Shown piece after piece: positions 10,340 through 22,659 of a stretch of DNA of 64,000 bases. The position numbers and the translations under genes are program-made. How positions within the stretch are numbered: the first letter of the stretch is position 1; each line of letters begins with the position of its first letter. Origin of the DNA: Cyrtodaria siliqua (lineage: Eukaryota; Mollusca; Bivalvia; Adapedonta; Hiatellidae); the NCBI GenBank assembly GCA_037043455.1, contig JAWPHD010005567.1, forward strand, positions 62,001 through 126,000, in the 5' to 3' direction. The notes under the pieces are model-generated. The model saw only the letters and a program-made list of their open reading frames with translations, ran no database searches and was not told the DNA's origin.

Positions 10340-10727
10340 CCGTGGTGATACGACTGAGAGATTGTTAACAGCGACGTTAAGCCCAGTACATACATCCATT
10401 ATGCTTTGCTGCTTTTATTACTAGTTTCCATGATTAAATAAAGGGCTAGGGGTGACATACGTGTTAAAGGAACAACTATTTCTGTTATTCGGCCTTTAAC
10501 CACAAGTTGTTGATGATATACAATGTTTTTATGTACCTTTATATATCTGTTACTTTATACTGTGCAATATGCATGTACATACTTGTTTGTCCGTATTTGT
10601 ATTATTGTGTATGTGTATGTTTCTAATGCTGATAACTGTAAAGATAAGTACATTAAACATCCAAGCTTATCCGTGTTTTTCTTTTTTATTCTCTTAATCC
10701 CAATTCGATTGTTGTGTAGCCTGCTCG
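10340..10727. other. Non-coding intergenic sequence with SINE-like tail
   Basis: Begins with the tail ACCGTGGTGATACGACTGAG...TTGTTAACAGCGACGTTAAG. The rest is AT-rich and nothing else is recognised. Confidence 0.5.
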
Positions 10728-11033
10728 TTAAAGGGACACATGGCAATCTTGAAGTCTTTACAATTAGTCTCTTGATTTATTAATCCAGTATAATTTTGAC
10801 TTTAAATCTGCTTGCATATATTTAAATACAATTTTTCAACTTTTCGTTATTATATCAGAGAATTAAATATGTAATTGGTGAAAAGTAATCAACAGTTATT
10901 AATATGCAGAAACAATTTACTTTATACTATTCTTATAATTAATATTAATGATTGAACAAATGCAATTTATGTAGAAAAACTAACAGGACTTCCTGAGATT
11001 TTAAAAAATCAAGATTGCAATGTGTCCCTTTAA
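10728..11033. mobile_element. TTAA-flanked MITE (piggyBac-like)
   Basis: The left end is TTAA then AGGGACACATGGCAATCTTGA; the right end is TCAAGATTGCAATGTGTCCC then TTTAA. The inverted ends pair over about 22 bp with one mismatch, and both lie directly inside TTAA, the target of piggyBac-type elements. The 300-bp interior is AT-rich and non-coding. Confidence 0.8.
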
Positions 11034-11077
11034 CACAGAGGGAGGGATATATAGTCTTACATAACAAAACAAAGAAA

Positions 11078-11345
11078 ACAAGAGACCTAAGAGGGCTTGT
11101 ATCGCTGTACTGGTTTAAGGCTGTACAGTGTCCATGAAGTGTTTAGCTCTGCTGGTCAAAAGCCAGCAGGGCCTATCCATTGGTGTAGAGTGTCGTTGGG
11201 TTTAGCAGCACGCGTTAAGAGTTCTTTCTCTGAAACTTTTGGACCGTTTTTGCTCAAATTGTATATGGGTGATTTTGTTATGAGCAGTACCTTACAAAAG
11301 GAACAATAGGGCCAAATGGCCATGAATCGCTCATCTGATGACCCT
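11078..11345 (+). mobile_element. Dispersed non-autonomous element, 5' end like the 22.66-kb element
   Basis: Starts AACAAGAGACCTAAGAGGGC, close to AACAAGAGGCCCAAGAGGGC at 22658. It ends in a GGGCCAAATGGCC palindrome and CGCTCATCTGATGACCC. Non-coding. Its relationship to the later element rests on the 5' end only. Confidence 0.5.
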
Positions 11346-11464
11346 TTTCTATTGTAGACACCTGCAATAGAAACAAAAGTAGGTCAGGTAAAGGAGTTCT
11401 GGAAAGTTCAGAAGAAGGTTTTTTTCATATTTTCCAATGTACCTATTCTTAACTGATACCCTCT

Positions 11465-11855
11465 GATGGTCGGGCGATCTGGTATGTCTGCCTGGCTCTC
11501 TGTTTGACTCTGCCTGACTCTGACTGGTCTGTCTGGCTGGCTTTGTCTGGTATGTCCGACTTTCTGCTTGGCTCTCAGTCTGGTTCTCTGTGTCTCGTCT
11601 ATCAGTGTTGCTGTATTTCTGGTTATCTGTCGGGCTCTGGTTCTATGTGCGTCTGTCTCCCTGCATGTCTGTCTGTCACCATGTCTGGCTCTATTTCTGG
11701 TCTGTCTTGCTCTTTGTCTAGCTCTCTGTCTGGCTCTCTGTTTGGTCTGTCTGTATGTTTGCTTGGCTCGTCTGGTCTGGTCTGGCTGACTGGCTCTCTG
11801 TCGGACTCGTGTGGTTCTCTGTATCTGTCACACACACCCCACGCCCCCGCCCCGG
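11465..11855 (+). repeat. CTGTCTGG/CTCT low-complexity tract
   Basis: Pyrimidine-biased degenerate repeats of CTGTCTGGCTCTCTGT. Open frames across it (Ser/Leu/Cys-rich) reflect the composition and are not a gene. Confidence 0.8.
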
Positions 11856-11879
11856 GTGATACTATTCCCCGGTAGATTT

Positions 11880-12397
11880 CCCGGTTACTTCCCGGTTAAA
11901 ACCCGGTTGAAAATGGGTGGCAAATGTGATGAGTGTGTTGATGTTTCAGATGTTTTAATGACATAGATGTCTTATATATGTATTCATTTTTCCATAATCA
12001 CTAAAAAAAATGTTGAGAAAAAAAAAGAAATTAAGTGTTGAATATTGGTGTTTTTTCACGATAATTTGACTGGTTTTGGCAATTCCCGGTTCAGTTTCGG
12101 ATACATTTAAAGGATAACAGTGCCTTTATAATTCATAATTTATTGTTTTATTTCATAATATATGGTATTATTAACAATAATAAAAATAGAAATAAAACAG
12201 AAAAAAAACGTTTTATTGCTTCATTTCCAACACCCGTATTTCGTGTAAGGAAAGCCGTAGAAATTACAGGTGAAGCGTTATTTCTGCACGTCGTGAGAAA
12301 CAGATTTTTAAAACCTTATTCTCAATGATGTATTAATTATATTGTATTATTTTAATTTTACAGCTTGAATGCTTTTGTCCACTTAAATGTTAATGGG
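11880..12397. other. Non-coding AT-rich sequence
   Basis: Contains a few CCCGGTT repeats near 11877-11905; otherwise nothing recognised. Confidence 0.5.
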
Positions 12398-13899
12398 TAA
12401 TATGAACTAAGGTAAAACCTTGAGGCGAGCACAGAAAATGTGAAAGTAAATTTTAAACAGATAAAACTCAATGAAAGAACAATACAATTTAAAGCAACAC
12501 AATAATGAGGTCCTCTGATATTTTCAGGGGAAAAGAGAACAATGACACATATGTTTAGGTTAGGGAACAATGGAACATGACTTTACAGGAAATAAAATTC
12601 TAACATCTAGTTTTAATATTTAAAAAAAAATCACAAAAAGTTTACATTTCAAACAATATTTTTGTGATGACAGTGTACTGTAGGCCAGAATGAATTTTGG
12701 GGAACATTAGCAAATCTTTTAAACATTGAAAATACTTTTAGAGAACAGGGGAACATTGGACAAATAATTTTGGGGAACAAAGCAAAATAGTTGTGGGGAA
12801 CAAGGGAACACTGACTCATATGTTCAGGGAACAAAGGAAGATGTACCCCTTCCATCCTCCTGGGGGCCTCAATAATAATAAGAAGAATGAATAAATCATT
12901 GAAAAAAACTCATTGCACACTTTCTTTCACAACTGAGCTGTATACACTTTCTTTTGCAACTCAGTATAATTTTAGATAAAAAAGTTTTAGACTAGCTTGA
13001 AAGAAAGTAACCAGCCAAATTCAGCATTTACCTCACTGCTTCAAGTATACACTGTCGTGATATAACTAAACTGAAAGATTGTTAGCTTTATACATATACA
13101 TACATTGTTCCAATTGCTTTTTTACATTTTTTTCTTTTTGCCAGAAATGTTGATAATTTCTATGTTATTATTTATTACTAAATATATGCAAACTGTGACC
13201 TGTGTATTTAGCTGATAACACTAAATATGATTCACAAATAGATGAGAGATAGGGATAATTGTTTTAATTTTAACACCACAGTCCATCTGTCCTGATCTTA
13301 CCTTGAATAAGAACCGTCTGTACAAGATGGCAAGTTGCATTCACTTCAGTGTATGGGTTTGAAAAAATCCAATCTGTGTGTGACTGACCCAATGGGCCAC
13401 TCCTAAAAGATGCTAGTGTCACCATCCAATGCTGGTTGTAAATGCCTGACAGAATAATGCAACTATCAGTCACAGACAACCATTTAAATATAAACAAAGG
13501 ATAGATGACTCTTTTCTTGAAGATGTTCAGTGTGCAGCCCTTCTGTAGTGTAAATCTCATTTTTGCTTTTCACTGAAAAAGCAGTTCCAGTACATCCTGG
13601 TATTTCATCTCTGTTCTGGTCTGTTGTGTTCCGGTGAATCGTACCACTGGTCTATAATTATGTCATAAAACAAATACAAACAATTCCGGTTTTTAAATTC
13701 TATAATGAGTTAATTTTTATCATACCACAGATATGACTTAAAAATCACTATCTGAGAACCAGACCATGCGCCATATTTTAAAGGATAGGACACCCACCTG
13801 TATGGGCACAATAGAATCTGGACTTATGATTGTGTTTAGTGTAATGTATCTATCTACAGTCTATAGTGCTGCCACACTGGAATACCACACCGTAGTACA

Positions 13900-13972
13900 C
13901 ACAGGTGTGTGTGTGTGTTTTGTGGGTCGTTTGGTGTGTGTGTGGGGGGGGGGGGGGGGGGGGGGGGGGGTA
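13900..13972 (+). repeat. (TG)n/(G)n simple repeat
   Basis: GTGTGTGTG followed by an uninterrupted run of more than 25 G. The same site carries variable-length runs in copy 2 (21711-21776) and copy 3 (30528-30592). Confidence 0.95.
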
Positions 13973-14333
13973 GGTATTTTGAAATGAACAAATCTAGGGG
14001 GTGAGGACTCAGCCAGCAATCCTATATCTAGCCTTCATCGGCCCCATATTTTTTTTATATATAGGACCAGTATCGCAAATGATATCGGCCTGAAATCGGC
14101 GTGCCCATCGGCTTCAAGTCGGACCGATATCTTGTCGGCTACACATCGGTCCAATATCGGTTAGATATCGTTTTAGTTTACAATCCATCATCGGTTAGAC
14201 ATCCTTTTAGTTTACTATCCATCATCGGTCCAATATCGGTTAGTTATCTATCCAATATGTATCCGATATAGTTTCGACCCGAAGTGGGCCCATTATGACA
14301 GATAAACATCAAATTCGTTCTATTGTCACCATC

Positions 14334-14442
14334 CAGCTAGCACAGTATGTAGCTAGAGCATCGGATTATCAATCCAAAATACATGTATATGTTTTGCAAC
14401 ATACAAGGTTATCGGGCGTTTAACTCCGTCCGATTTTTTTTT
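14334..14442 (+). repeat. tRNA-like block inside the 4-kb unit (also at 22135 and 31099)
   Basis: TAGCTAGAGCATCGGATTA resembles a tRNA D-arm and anticodon arm, and about 50 bp later TCGGGCGTTTAACTCCGTCC resembles a T-arm with a B box. The two are separated by an extra ~25 bp, and a run of T follows. It is present in all three units with near-identical sequence. Likely a SINE head or tRNA relic; function is unlikely. Confidence 0.35.
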
Positions 14443-14705
14443 ATCAAATCAACTTAATGAATACTCACTACCTTATATATATCTTTTTTTAGGTGCTTAT
14501 CTCAATTAGCTCGACTGGAAAAATATTCATTAGCAATGAATAAAACTTTTGTGAATGTAGGCTTATAGGTAGCATCATTTTGCAATGTAAAAAATGACAT
14601 TTGCGAGGAATATCTGTTCACATTAACAATAAATATACAATATTCAAAATGACATGTCATTACCTCCATTTATGGATTTATGGCGTGTTATATCGGACTG
14701 ACGTT

Positions 14706-15023
14706 GGCCCGATATATGGTATCAACTGATGCAAACTATGTCGGCCTGACGTTGGCCCGAGATATAATAACAGACATTAGAAGAAATGTGCTATATTCAT
14801 TCAGATTAATGCATTGAACAATCAATTTAGCATGACATACAAACAAAAAATTCAAAAATTGTTTGGCCCGATATATGGTATCAACTGATGCAAACTATGT
14901 CGGCCTGACGTTGGCCCGAGATATAATAACAGACATTAGAAGAAATGTGCTATATTCATTCAGATTAATGCATTGAACAATCAATTTAGCATGACATACA
15001 AACAAAAAATTCAAAAATTGGAA
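14706..15023 (+). repeat. 159-bp tandem duplication private to copy 1
   Basis: GGCCCGATATATGGTATCAA begins at 14706 and again at 14865, and both copies run to ATTCAAAAATTG. Copies 2 and 3 of the 4-kb unit have this block once, so the duplication arose after the units separated. Confidence 0.9.
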
Positions 15024-17503
15024 AATATTGAATTTATTGGCTCTACGTCGGCCCGACGTCGGCATATCCAACATTTAGCCGACATCTGACCGATATCTTT
15101 TCAGCAAATCATAAAAAAAACACACAAACCCAGTCAGCAAGCCAATATCGGACCGATATGTTTCCTATATACAGATAACGGATAGACATCGGGCCTTGCC
15201 GCTCTGTTACTGATATCGGTAACAGAGCGATATCGGTAACAGAGCGGCAGTCTGCATAACGGCCCGATGTCTATGACAGATAACGGATACATCGGGCCGA
15301 TCTGCCGACATTCCGAACAATTACCAAAAATCTATCCGATATGGCCATGCTGGCTGGGAAGTGGTGGGGTGGCTTGTAGTCTAAGACTTTCCAGGAGAGG
15401 GATGTCTGTCTGAGGAAACTTTTCCTCTTTTTTTTTTTCAGGGTGGTGGTGGGTGGGTGTGTGGGTGTGTGTGTGGGTGGGGGGATATATATTGTAGATT
15501 ATTTTAGGGGTTAGACTGAAGAAACGCTTTCCGTTCACGGCGAGGGTGGTTTGTCCATAAATAATTAATCATTTAAAACTTCTTATTCTTCCAGTACTGT
15601 GCTGGGTTCCTCTGGAACATTTTCGCACAACGGTGAATATTTACATGAGTGATGGACAGTTCAAGGTGAAGTTAAAACTTGCTCAACATAAACCCACAAA
15701 AGTGTTCGTACGAAGTGAAAGAAATTATAATCGATTTGTCCACAATTAATCATTTAAACTAGCTCAACATCAATTCACAAAAGTGTTATTACAAAGTAAA
15801 AGCAATCCGAGTCTTCCAGAAATTACCTGAGTTGTCACTAGTCGTCTGCAAATAATGTCAATATTTACTACTGTTACGTCACTGATTTTAACACGCGCTA
15901 ATTTGCATAATGCGGAAAGTTTCCGGCCAAGACAATTTAACCTTCATACCGAGTGTTTACAAATAAAAACCATAATAAATGAATATCTCACATATGCTGC
16001 TATCTATCTATCTATCTTCCTTTAATGCCAAACCCCTGCTGGGGACCTAGGCATGCTAGTGTTGTTTAATCATTGTGCGCTCTGCAATTGTTGACATGTT
16101 CAGCATATTCCTGCATTTGTTGTCATTTTGAAATTTCCCACGGAAACCACATATTTTCTAGAAAGCCTTAGTTTCGCATTTGAACTCTTTAAATATTCTG
16201 CTGCACATATTCTATAGGACTTTGTGAAGGAGTCGGAGAGACTTTCAAATTATTTCTGAAACTCTACTCTAATCAGTCATAACGGAAACGTTGCACAGAA
16301 AACTGTTTTAAATAAAACAAATCAGAATTTCGAAACTAAAACTCCTATAGTGGGAGCCGGTATTTGCGTTAGAAATGCTTAAAGCGTGACAACGACGATT
16401 TACCATCAAAATCGAGACACATAGATTAGCAATTATCTTCTTTTTTTTTTTTTTCTTTTTTTTCTTTTTTTTTTTCTCCCGTTACCGTAAAGTTCGCTTG
16501 CGCTTCGGCACTTCTCGCTAGCTGTGCTCGCTATGAAACTGTATATGTTATTGAGCCTGAAACTCTTATTGTAATTTCTAATATGAACTAAGGTAAAACC
16601 TTGAGGCGAGCATAGAAAATGTGAAAGTAAATTTTAAACAGAAAAAAATCAATGAAAGAACAATACAATTTAAAGCAACACAATAACGAGGTCCTCTCAG
16701 GGGTTTTGGGGGAAATGGCCATTTATATTTGGTGAACAAGGGAACAATGGCTGTTAATAATGGCTGTTATTTTCAGGGGAAAAGAGAACATTGACGCATA
16801 TGTTTAGGTTAGGGAACAATGGAACATGACTTTACAGGAAATAAATTTCTAACATCTAGTTTTAATATTAAAAAAAAAATCACAAAAAGTTAACATTTCA
16901 AACAATATTTTTGTGATGACAGTGTACTGTAGGCCAGAATGAATTTTGGGGAACATTAGCAAATCTTTTAAACATTGAAAATACTTTTAGAGAACATGGG
17001 AACATTGGACAAATAATTTTGGGGAACAAAGCAAAATAGTTGTGGGGAACAAGGGAACACTGACTCATATTTTCAGGGAACAAAGGAAGATGTACCCCTT
17101 CCATCCTCCTGGGGGCCTCAATAATAATAAGAAGAATGAATAAATCATTAAAAAAAAACTCATTGCACACTTTCTTTCACAACTGAGCTGTATACACTTT
17201 CTTTTGCAACTCAGTATAATTTTAGATAAAAAACTTTTAGACTAGCTTGAAAGAAAGTAAACAGCCAAATTCAGCATTTACCTCACTGCTTCAAGTATAC
17301 ACTGTCGTGATATAACTAAACTGAAAGATTGTTAACTTTATACATATACATACATTGTTCCAATTGCTTTTTTACATTTTTTTTCTTTTTGCCAGAAATG
17401 TTGATATTTTCTATGTTATTATTTATTACTAAATATATGCAAACTGTGACCTGTGTATTTATCTGATAACACTAAATATGATTCACAAATAGATGAGAGA
17501 TAG

Positions 17504-20500
17504 TTGTGCTGCAAATATGATAAGATATGTGACCTAAAAGTGAGAGTTAGTGGTCTACTTGGGACCACATTGAATGTTATATATCAAAATGTTCGTTAGG
17601 GTCTCTACTTTTCAGAAGTGCTTGATGCCACATTGGCATCCGTGGGCAAAGGCCTCAAATTCAAGATGGCCTCCAAGATGATCGCCGAAAAATAACATAA
17701 ATCAGTATTTCTGTACAGTTTCTGTTTTACTCAAAACATATTGTTTTTTAATGTTTTTTTCAAATAAAATATGAATAATATGTAAATGTTTATGGCCATT
17801 AAATACATAAAAGCATTGAAAACATTATTTATTATCAAAATATTGATGCATGGGAAGTGTGCATGGGAAACGACATACGTATACCACAAGACATGCAAGA
17901 TGAAATCAAAACTTTTCTGGAGTCTATGGCTAACAGAAATGTCATTGACGAGGAATCAGAGCTTAAGTTCTTTTCGAAGCTGGTTGAGGTTTTGCTGCCA
18001 CTTATTTCAGATGTTTGACAATATGGCGGAGAAAAGCCTGCCACATTCTGTTTTTGGGACGACTTCTTGAATAATGTGTTACTACCACTGAAACTGTTTT
18101 TGTCATCGTCCAGGGTTAGGGACTGGGAGTTACAACAATCCGGAAAAAAACATTTGTTGCCATTATTATTTGCATCAAATAGGTCAATATATGCAAGGTA
18201 CCTCGCAGTCCAACTGCTACACATTAACAGATTAAAACATGATGTGGAAAACAGTTTCAGAAAAGGTAGGTTCGTAGCCAAGCTATCTGATGGCAAATTC
18301 AGTTTGGTGTGGATAGACTATGTGCTAGAGGTTACGCAAAACAAAGCATTGAAGGGCTCTGGAGGCATTATTGGCTTGACCATGAGGGCAATGTATTAGC
18401 AAGGTGGTTCATGTCACGCCCATTGACATCGAAATACTCCATGATGTTTCATGCATAGTTCAATGTACTTCTGATGGTAATACACCAAAACGACACCACT
18501 CTGATAAAGAGATTTGACAAAGCAAAATAAAAATTGTGAGAAGATGAATGCTTTGTTCGACGGCACTTTGATGGACCAATTGATGTGGCTAATGGCCTTA
18601 GTAATCTAGTGTCAGACAACACTGGAAATGTACTCAAAAGTTTGATGATCCATTGCCAAGAAGCAAATTGAGAACAATGGCTGAAATGAACAGAAAAGTC
18701 TTTAATAAATCAAAGCAATGGTGATGTCATGTTTCGAAGACTACTAGCAGTCAATGCATACAAGAAAATTCCATCTGATAGAGTGTTTTCGTTTTAAAAT
18801 ACACCTGTACCCTTTAGCATGTACTCAGAAACAGGTGATATGCTCTCATGCAAGAAGTCGGATTTCATGTCGAACTTGCAAAAAAGGTGTTGGTTCTGTC
18901 AAAAGCAGATTGTATGATTTTTGATGCCATGGATGTCATTCAAATGCTGCCAGTAACATAAGCACATACCACATTTAAGTAAATGGCAAGTGCATTATTT
19001 TCCTATGTTTTCTAAAAGTCCCGCAGCATTCCTGGAATAAAAGAAATCCACGTAGTTTTTGACTGGTACAAGGAAAGAAGTATCAAAGTAAACACAAGAA
19101 CGAAAAGAGAGGATATACATACAGCTAAGAAGATACACGTAAATGGCAATCTGATAATACCGAAGGACTGGAAATAATTTCTTTCTTACGGTCACAACAA
19201 GGAACGACTTGCCAAATTTTATACGGAGTACATCATGGGAAATGCTTCCACTGTCCTAGTCCCAGATGAACAATTGGTGTTAAGTGGTGGTCTGGGGTAT
19301 AAAGCAGTTTTGATTAGAGCCGTTGATGATCACATTACCGTTGTCAAAGAGTTACAATCAAATTAAGAGGAAGCAGACACAAGTTTAGTCCTTCATGCCA
19401 AAACTCAGAAAACCGCATGTACAGCATTTGTTGGTTGCCTGCATGGAAAGAAACGATGTCATTATCTCAATCAATTGCGCTGTGAGAATACACAAACGTC
19501 AGTGAAGCCAAAGAATCTAACTCCGACAGAAAACAGTTTTCATTTGCATTGTCTCCGGTGTCTTTACCAGCTTTTGATATAGCGAAATGCACTAGTTCCA
19601 GTGTAAAGAAGGATAAAAATATCGGACAGGGAAAGCAGCATTCAAGGACGACAGTCAACCACAAAACACAAAAACAAACACGCAAACAGACAAACGAAAA
19701 GTCAAAAGTAATAAAAAATGCAAACGACATCACAAACACAAAAGGGTTGACAATAGGGCTACCTCCCTGGAACTGTCAGTGGCATAGTAGGCCACTGGGG
19801 GTTTAAACCGATTCTACGGTGCACCAAACCTCACACTTACCCTACTGTCATCCCATTAAAACAGAACAGTGAAGTCTGCCATCACCAACTGATTTTGGAT
19901 TTGAATATGACATCGAGACGAACTCTCTAAAACACGTTTTGATGACACAGTCAGTAGCTGTACCAGAGCTTCTCAACGACATGGTTTGTAACTGTGATGG
20001 TACTGAAGAATGTACATGTTTTATAAATCAGCAGCCATGTACATCACCCTGCTCATGTGAGGGTGATATGGGAGACGCAGATAATGAGATTTGCACAAAT
20101 ATTTTCACAATCTGGGCAGTGATCGGTATTGCAGAAGATAACGATTCTGATGCCTAATTGTTTAGTGGTTATGTTGAACATTACATGGCTTTATGCTCAA
20201 TTCATTTTTTTTAACCAAATGCAATGCAAACAGCTGTTTAATATCATGTGATGTGATGTAGATATGCTTTGATACTTTAATAAAGTACCAGATGGTATGT
20301 GTACACTTAGTATGAAGAAGATGAATATTTATGCATTACCATATTTATGTTGCTTTATATTGAAAAATGTCTTATCTCATGTGTATGAAAATATGTTGCA
20401 TTGTTCACGTTATATAAAATTTTGTTTGTAAATTGATTGTACTTTTTCAAAATAATTCATCATAAATAGATATTGTTACGTATGAAATACATATTGATAC

Positions 20501-21075
20501 TATTATATGAAACAATATATGTGATTTCAAATAGAACACCCATTTGCATATATATAATTTCGTCTTAAAATCCTTTACTATACCCATGTTAAAGTCCATT
20601 ATGGATAGTAACTTTGATTTTCTATTGATAAACTTGTGGAATTATATTACAAAATGCCAAAAATTATAAGTACGCATAATAATAATAATTCAATTATTAA
20701 TTAATCTGAAAATGATGTAAATTTGACGTCTGAAATCCATTTTTTCTTAAATATATTGTCATAAATGATGTCTTATGTGTTTTTATAGTACAAACAGCGA
20801 TAAAAAATTATTATTTTGGATATTGTATTTGAAATGTAACATAAGAAACATGTTACAACACTAAAAATTGAACAAAACATACGTAGTTTTTTTTCTTATT
20901 TCGGCGGCCATCTTGGCGGCCATCTTGAATTTTTGGGCTTTGCCCACGGATGCCATTTTGGCATCAAACGGTTCTGACAACTAGAAGCCCTGGCGAACAT
21001 TTTAGTATATAGCAATCAATGTGGTCCGAGGTAGACCACCCCCTCACATTTTAGGTCTTGATATTTGCAGCACAA
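17504..21075 (+). mobile_element. 3.57-kb DNA transposon with ~190-bp TIRs, TSD TAG
   Basis: Starts TTGTGCTGCAAATATGATAA and ends ATATTTGCAGCACAA. The two ends are inverted repeats over about 190 bp (17504-17695 and 20885-21075), including the palindromic pair GGCATCCGTGGGCAAAG/CTTTGCCCACGGATGCC. Copy 1 has the empty site GAGAGATAGGGATAATTG; here TAG flanks both ends (17501-17503, 21076-21078), which gives a 3-bp target duplication. The interior carries a decayed + strand ORF. I cannot assign the superfamily with confidence. Confidence 0.92.
17880..20157 (+). pseudogene. Decayed transposon ORF with EADT block and Cys-rich CXC-like C-terminus
   Basis: Fragments of one long protein lie in order but in shifting frames. 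They are: FWDDF and LLPLKLFLSSSR (~18046-18110); LLPLLFASNRSIYARYLAVQ and WIDYVLEVTQNKALKGSGGI (18155-18375); DVANGLSNLVSDN (~18580); GDVMFRRLLAVNAYKKIPSD (~18720) and SMYSETGDMLSCKKSDFM (~18820); VFDWYKER and FLSYGHNKERLAKF (19050-19220); EEADTSLVLHAK (19369-19404); and a Cys-rich end (19939-20157) with C-x-C-x5-C-x-C-x6-C-x3-C-x-C spacing and a final C-x-N, like a tesmin/TSO1 CXC domain. I recognise the blocks as a multi-copy ORF family of invertebrate genomes with no firm name. At least one stop (near 18017) and several frameshifts make it non-functional. Confidence 0.7.
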
Positions 21076-21742
21076 TAGGGATAATTGTTTTAATTTTAAC
21101 ACCACAGTCCATCTGTCCTGATCTTACCTTGAATAAGAACCGTCTGTACAAGATGGCAAGTTGCATTCACTTCAGTGTATGGGTTTGAAAAAATCCAATC
21201 TGTGTGTGAATGGGCCACTCCTAAAAGATGCTAGTGTCACCATCCAATGCTGGTTGTAAATGCCTGACAGAATAATGCAACTATCAGTCACAGACAACCA
21301 TTTAAATATAAACAAAGGATAGATGACTCTTTTCTTGAAGATGTTCAGTGTGCAGCCCTTCTGTAGTGTAAATCTCATTTTTGCTTTTCACTGAAAAAGC
21401 AGTTCCAGTACATCCTGGTATTTCATCTCTGTTCTGGTCTGTTGTGTTCCGGTGAATCGTACCACTGGTCTATAATTATGTCATAAAACAATTCCGGTTT
21501 TTAAATTCTATAATGAGGTCATTTTTATCATACCACAGATATGACTTAAAAATCACTATCTGAGAACCAGACCATCCGCCATATTTTAAAGGATAGGACA
21601 CCCACCTGTATGGGCACAATAGAATCTGGACTTATGATTGTGTTTAGTGTATTGTATCTATCTACAGTCTATAGTACTGCCACACTGGAATACCACTCGT
21701 AGTACACACAGGTGTGTGTGTGTGTGTTTTGTGGGTCGTTCG

Positions 21743-21773
<31 letters not shown>

Positions 21774-22659
21774 GGGACGTATTTTGAAATGAACAAATAT
21801 AGGGGGTGAGGACTCAGCCAGCAATCCTATATCTAGCCTTCATCGGCCCCATATTTTTTTTTATATAGGACCAGTATCGCAAACGATATCGGCCTGAGAT
21901 CGGCGTGCCCATCGGCTTCAAGTCGGACCGATATCTTGTCGGCTACACATCGGTCCAATATCGGTTAGATATCGTTTTAGTTTACAATCCATCATCGGTT
22001 AGACATCCTTTTAGTTTACTATCCATCATCGGTCCAATATCGGTTAGTTATCTATCCAATATGTATCCGATATAGTTTCGACCCGAAGTGGGCCCATTAT
22101 GACAGATAAACATCAAATTCATTCTATTGTCACCATCCAGCTAGCACAGTATGTAGCTAGAGCATCGGATTACCAATCCAAAATACATGTATATGTTTCG
22201 CAACATACAAGGTTATCGGGCGTTTAACTCCGTCCGATTTTTTTTTATCAAATCAATTTAATGAATACTCACTACCTTATATATATATTTTTTTAGGTGC
22301 TTATCTCAATTAGCTCGACTGGAAAAATATGCATTAGCAATAAATAAAACTCTTGTGAATGTAGGCTTATAGGTAGCATCATTTTGCAATGTAAAAAATG
22401 ACATTTGCGAGGAATATCTGTTCACATTAACAATAAATATACAATATTCAAAATGACATGTCATTACCTCCATTTATGGATTTATGGCGTGTTATATCGG
22501 ACTGACGTTGGCCCGATATATGGTATCAACTGATGCAAACTATGTCGGCCGGACGTTGGCCCGAGATATAATAACAGACATTAGAAGAAATGTGCTATAT
22601 TCATTCAGATTAATGCATTGAACAATCAATTTAGCATGACATACAAACAAAAAATTCAA

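Larger units (their letters stand above)
12398..16533 (+). repeat. 4-kb unit, copy 1
   Basis: First of three head-to-tail copies. It starts TAATATGAACTAAGGTAAAA and ends in a long T/C tract, CTCCCGTTACCGTAAAG, and GCTAGCTGTGCTCGCTA. It contains a SINE-like tail near 13030-13110, a (TG)n(G)n run at 13900-13970, a region rich in ATCGG/CCGAT motifs at 14040-15340, and a tRNA-like block at 14334-14442. Copy 1 is the only uninterrupted one. It shows a private 159-bp duplication (14706-15023) and a private ~55-bp insert near 16001-16055. Reading frames are not conserved between copies, so it is judged non-coding. An unshared 45-bp spacer (16534-16578) separates it from copy 2. Confidence 0.9.

Noticed and set aside
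11504..11875. Ser/Leu/Cys-rich 123-residue frame
   Set aside because: Low-complexity CTGTCTGG repeat; antisense frames are open as well.
13270..13560. Minus-strand 96-codon frame (starts MRFTLQKGC) present in three 4-kb units
   Set aside because: In copy 2 (21172-21378) a small deletion shifts the frame, and copy 3 (29960-30178) differs in length and end. The pattern is that of non-coding repeat copies.
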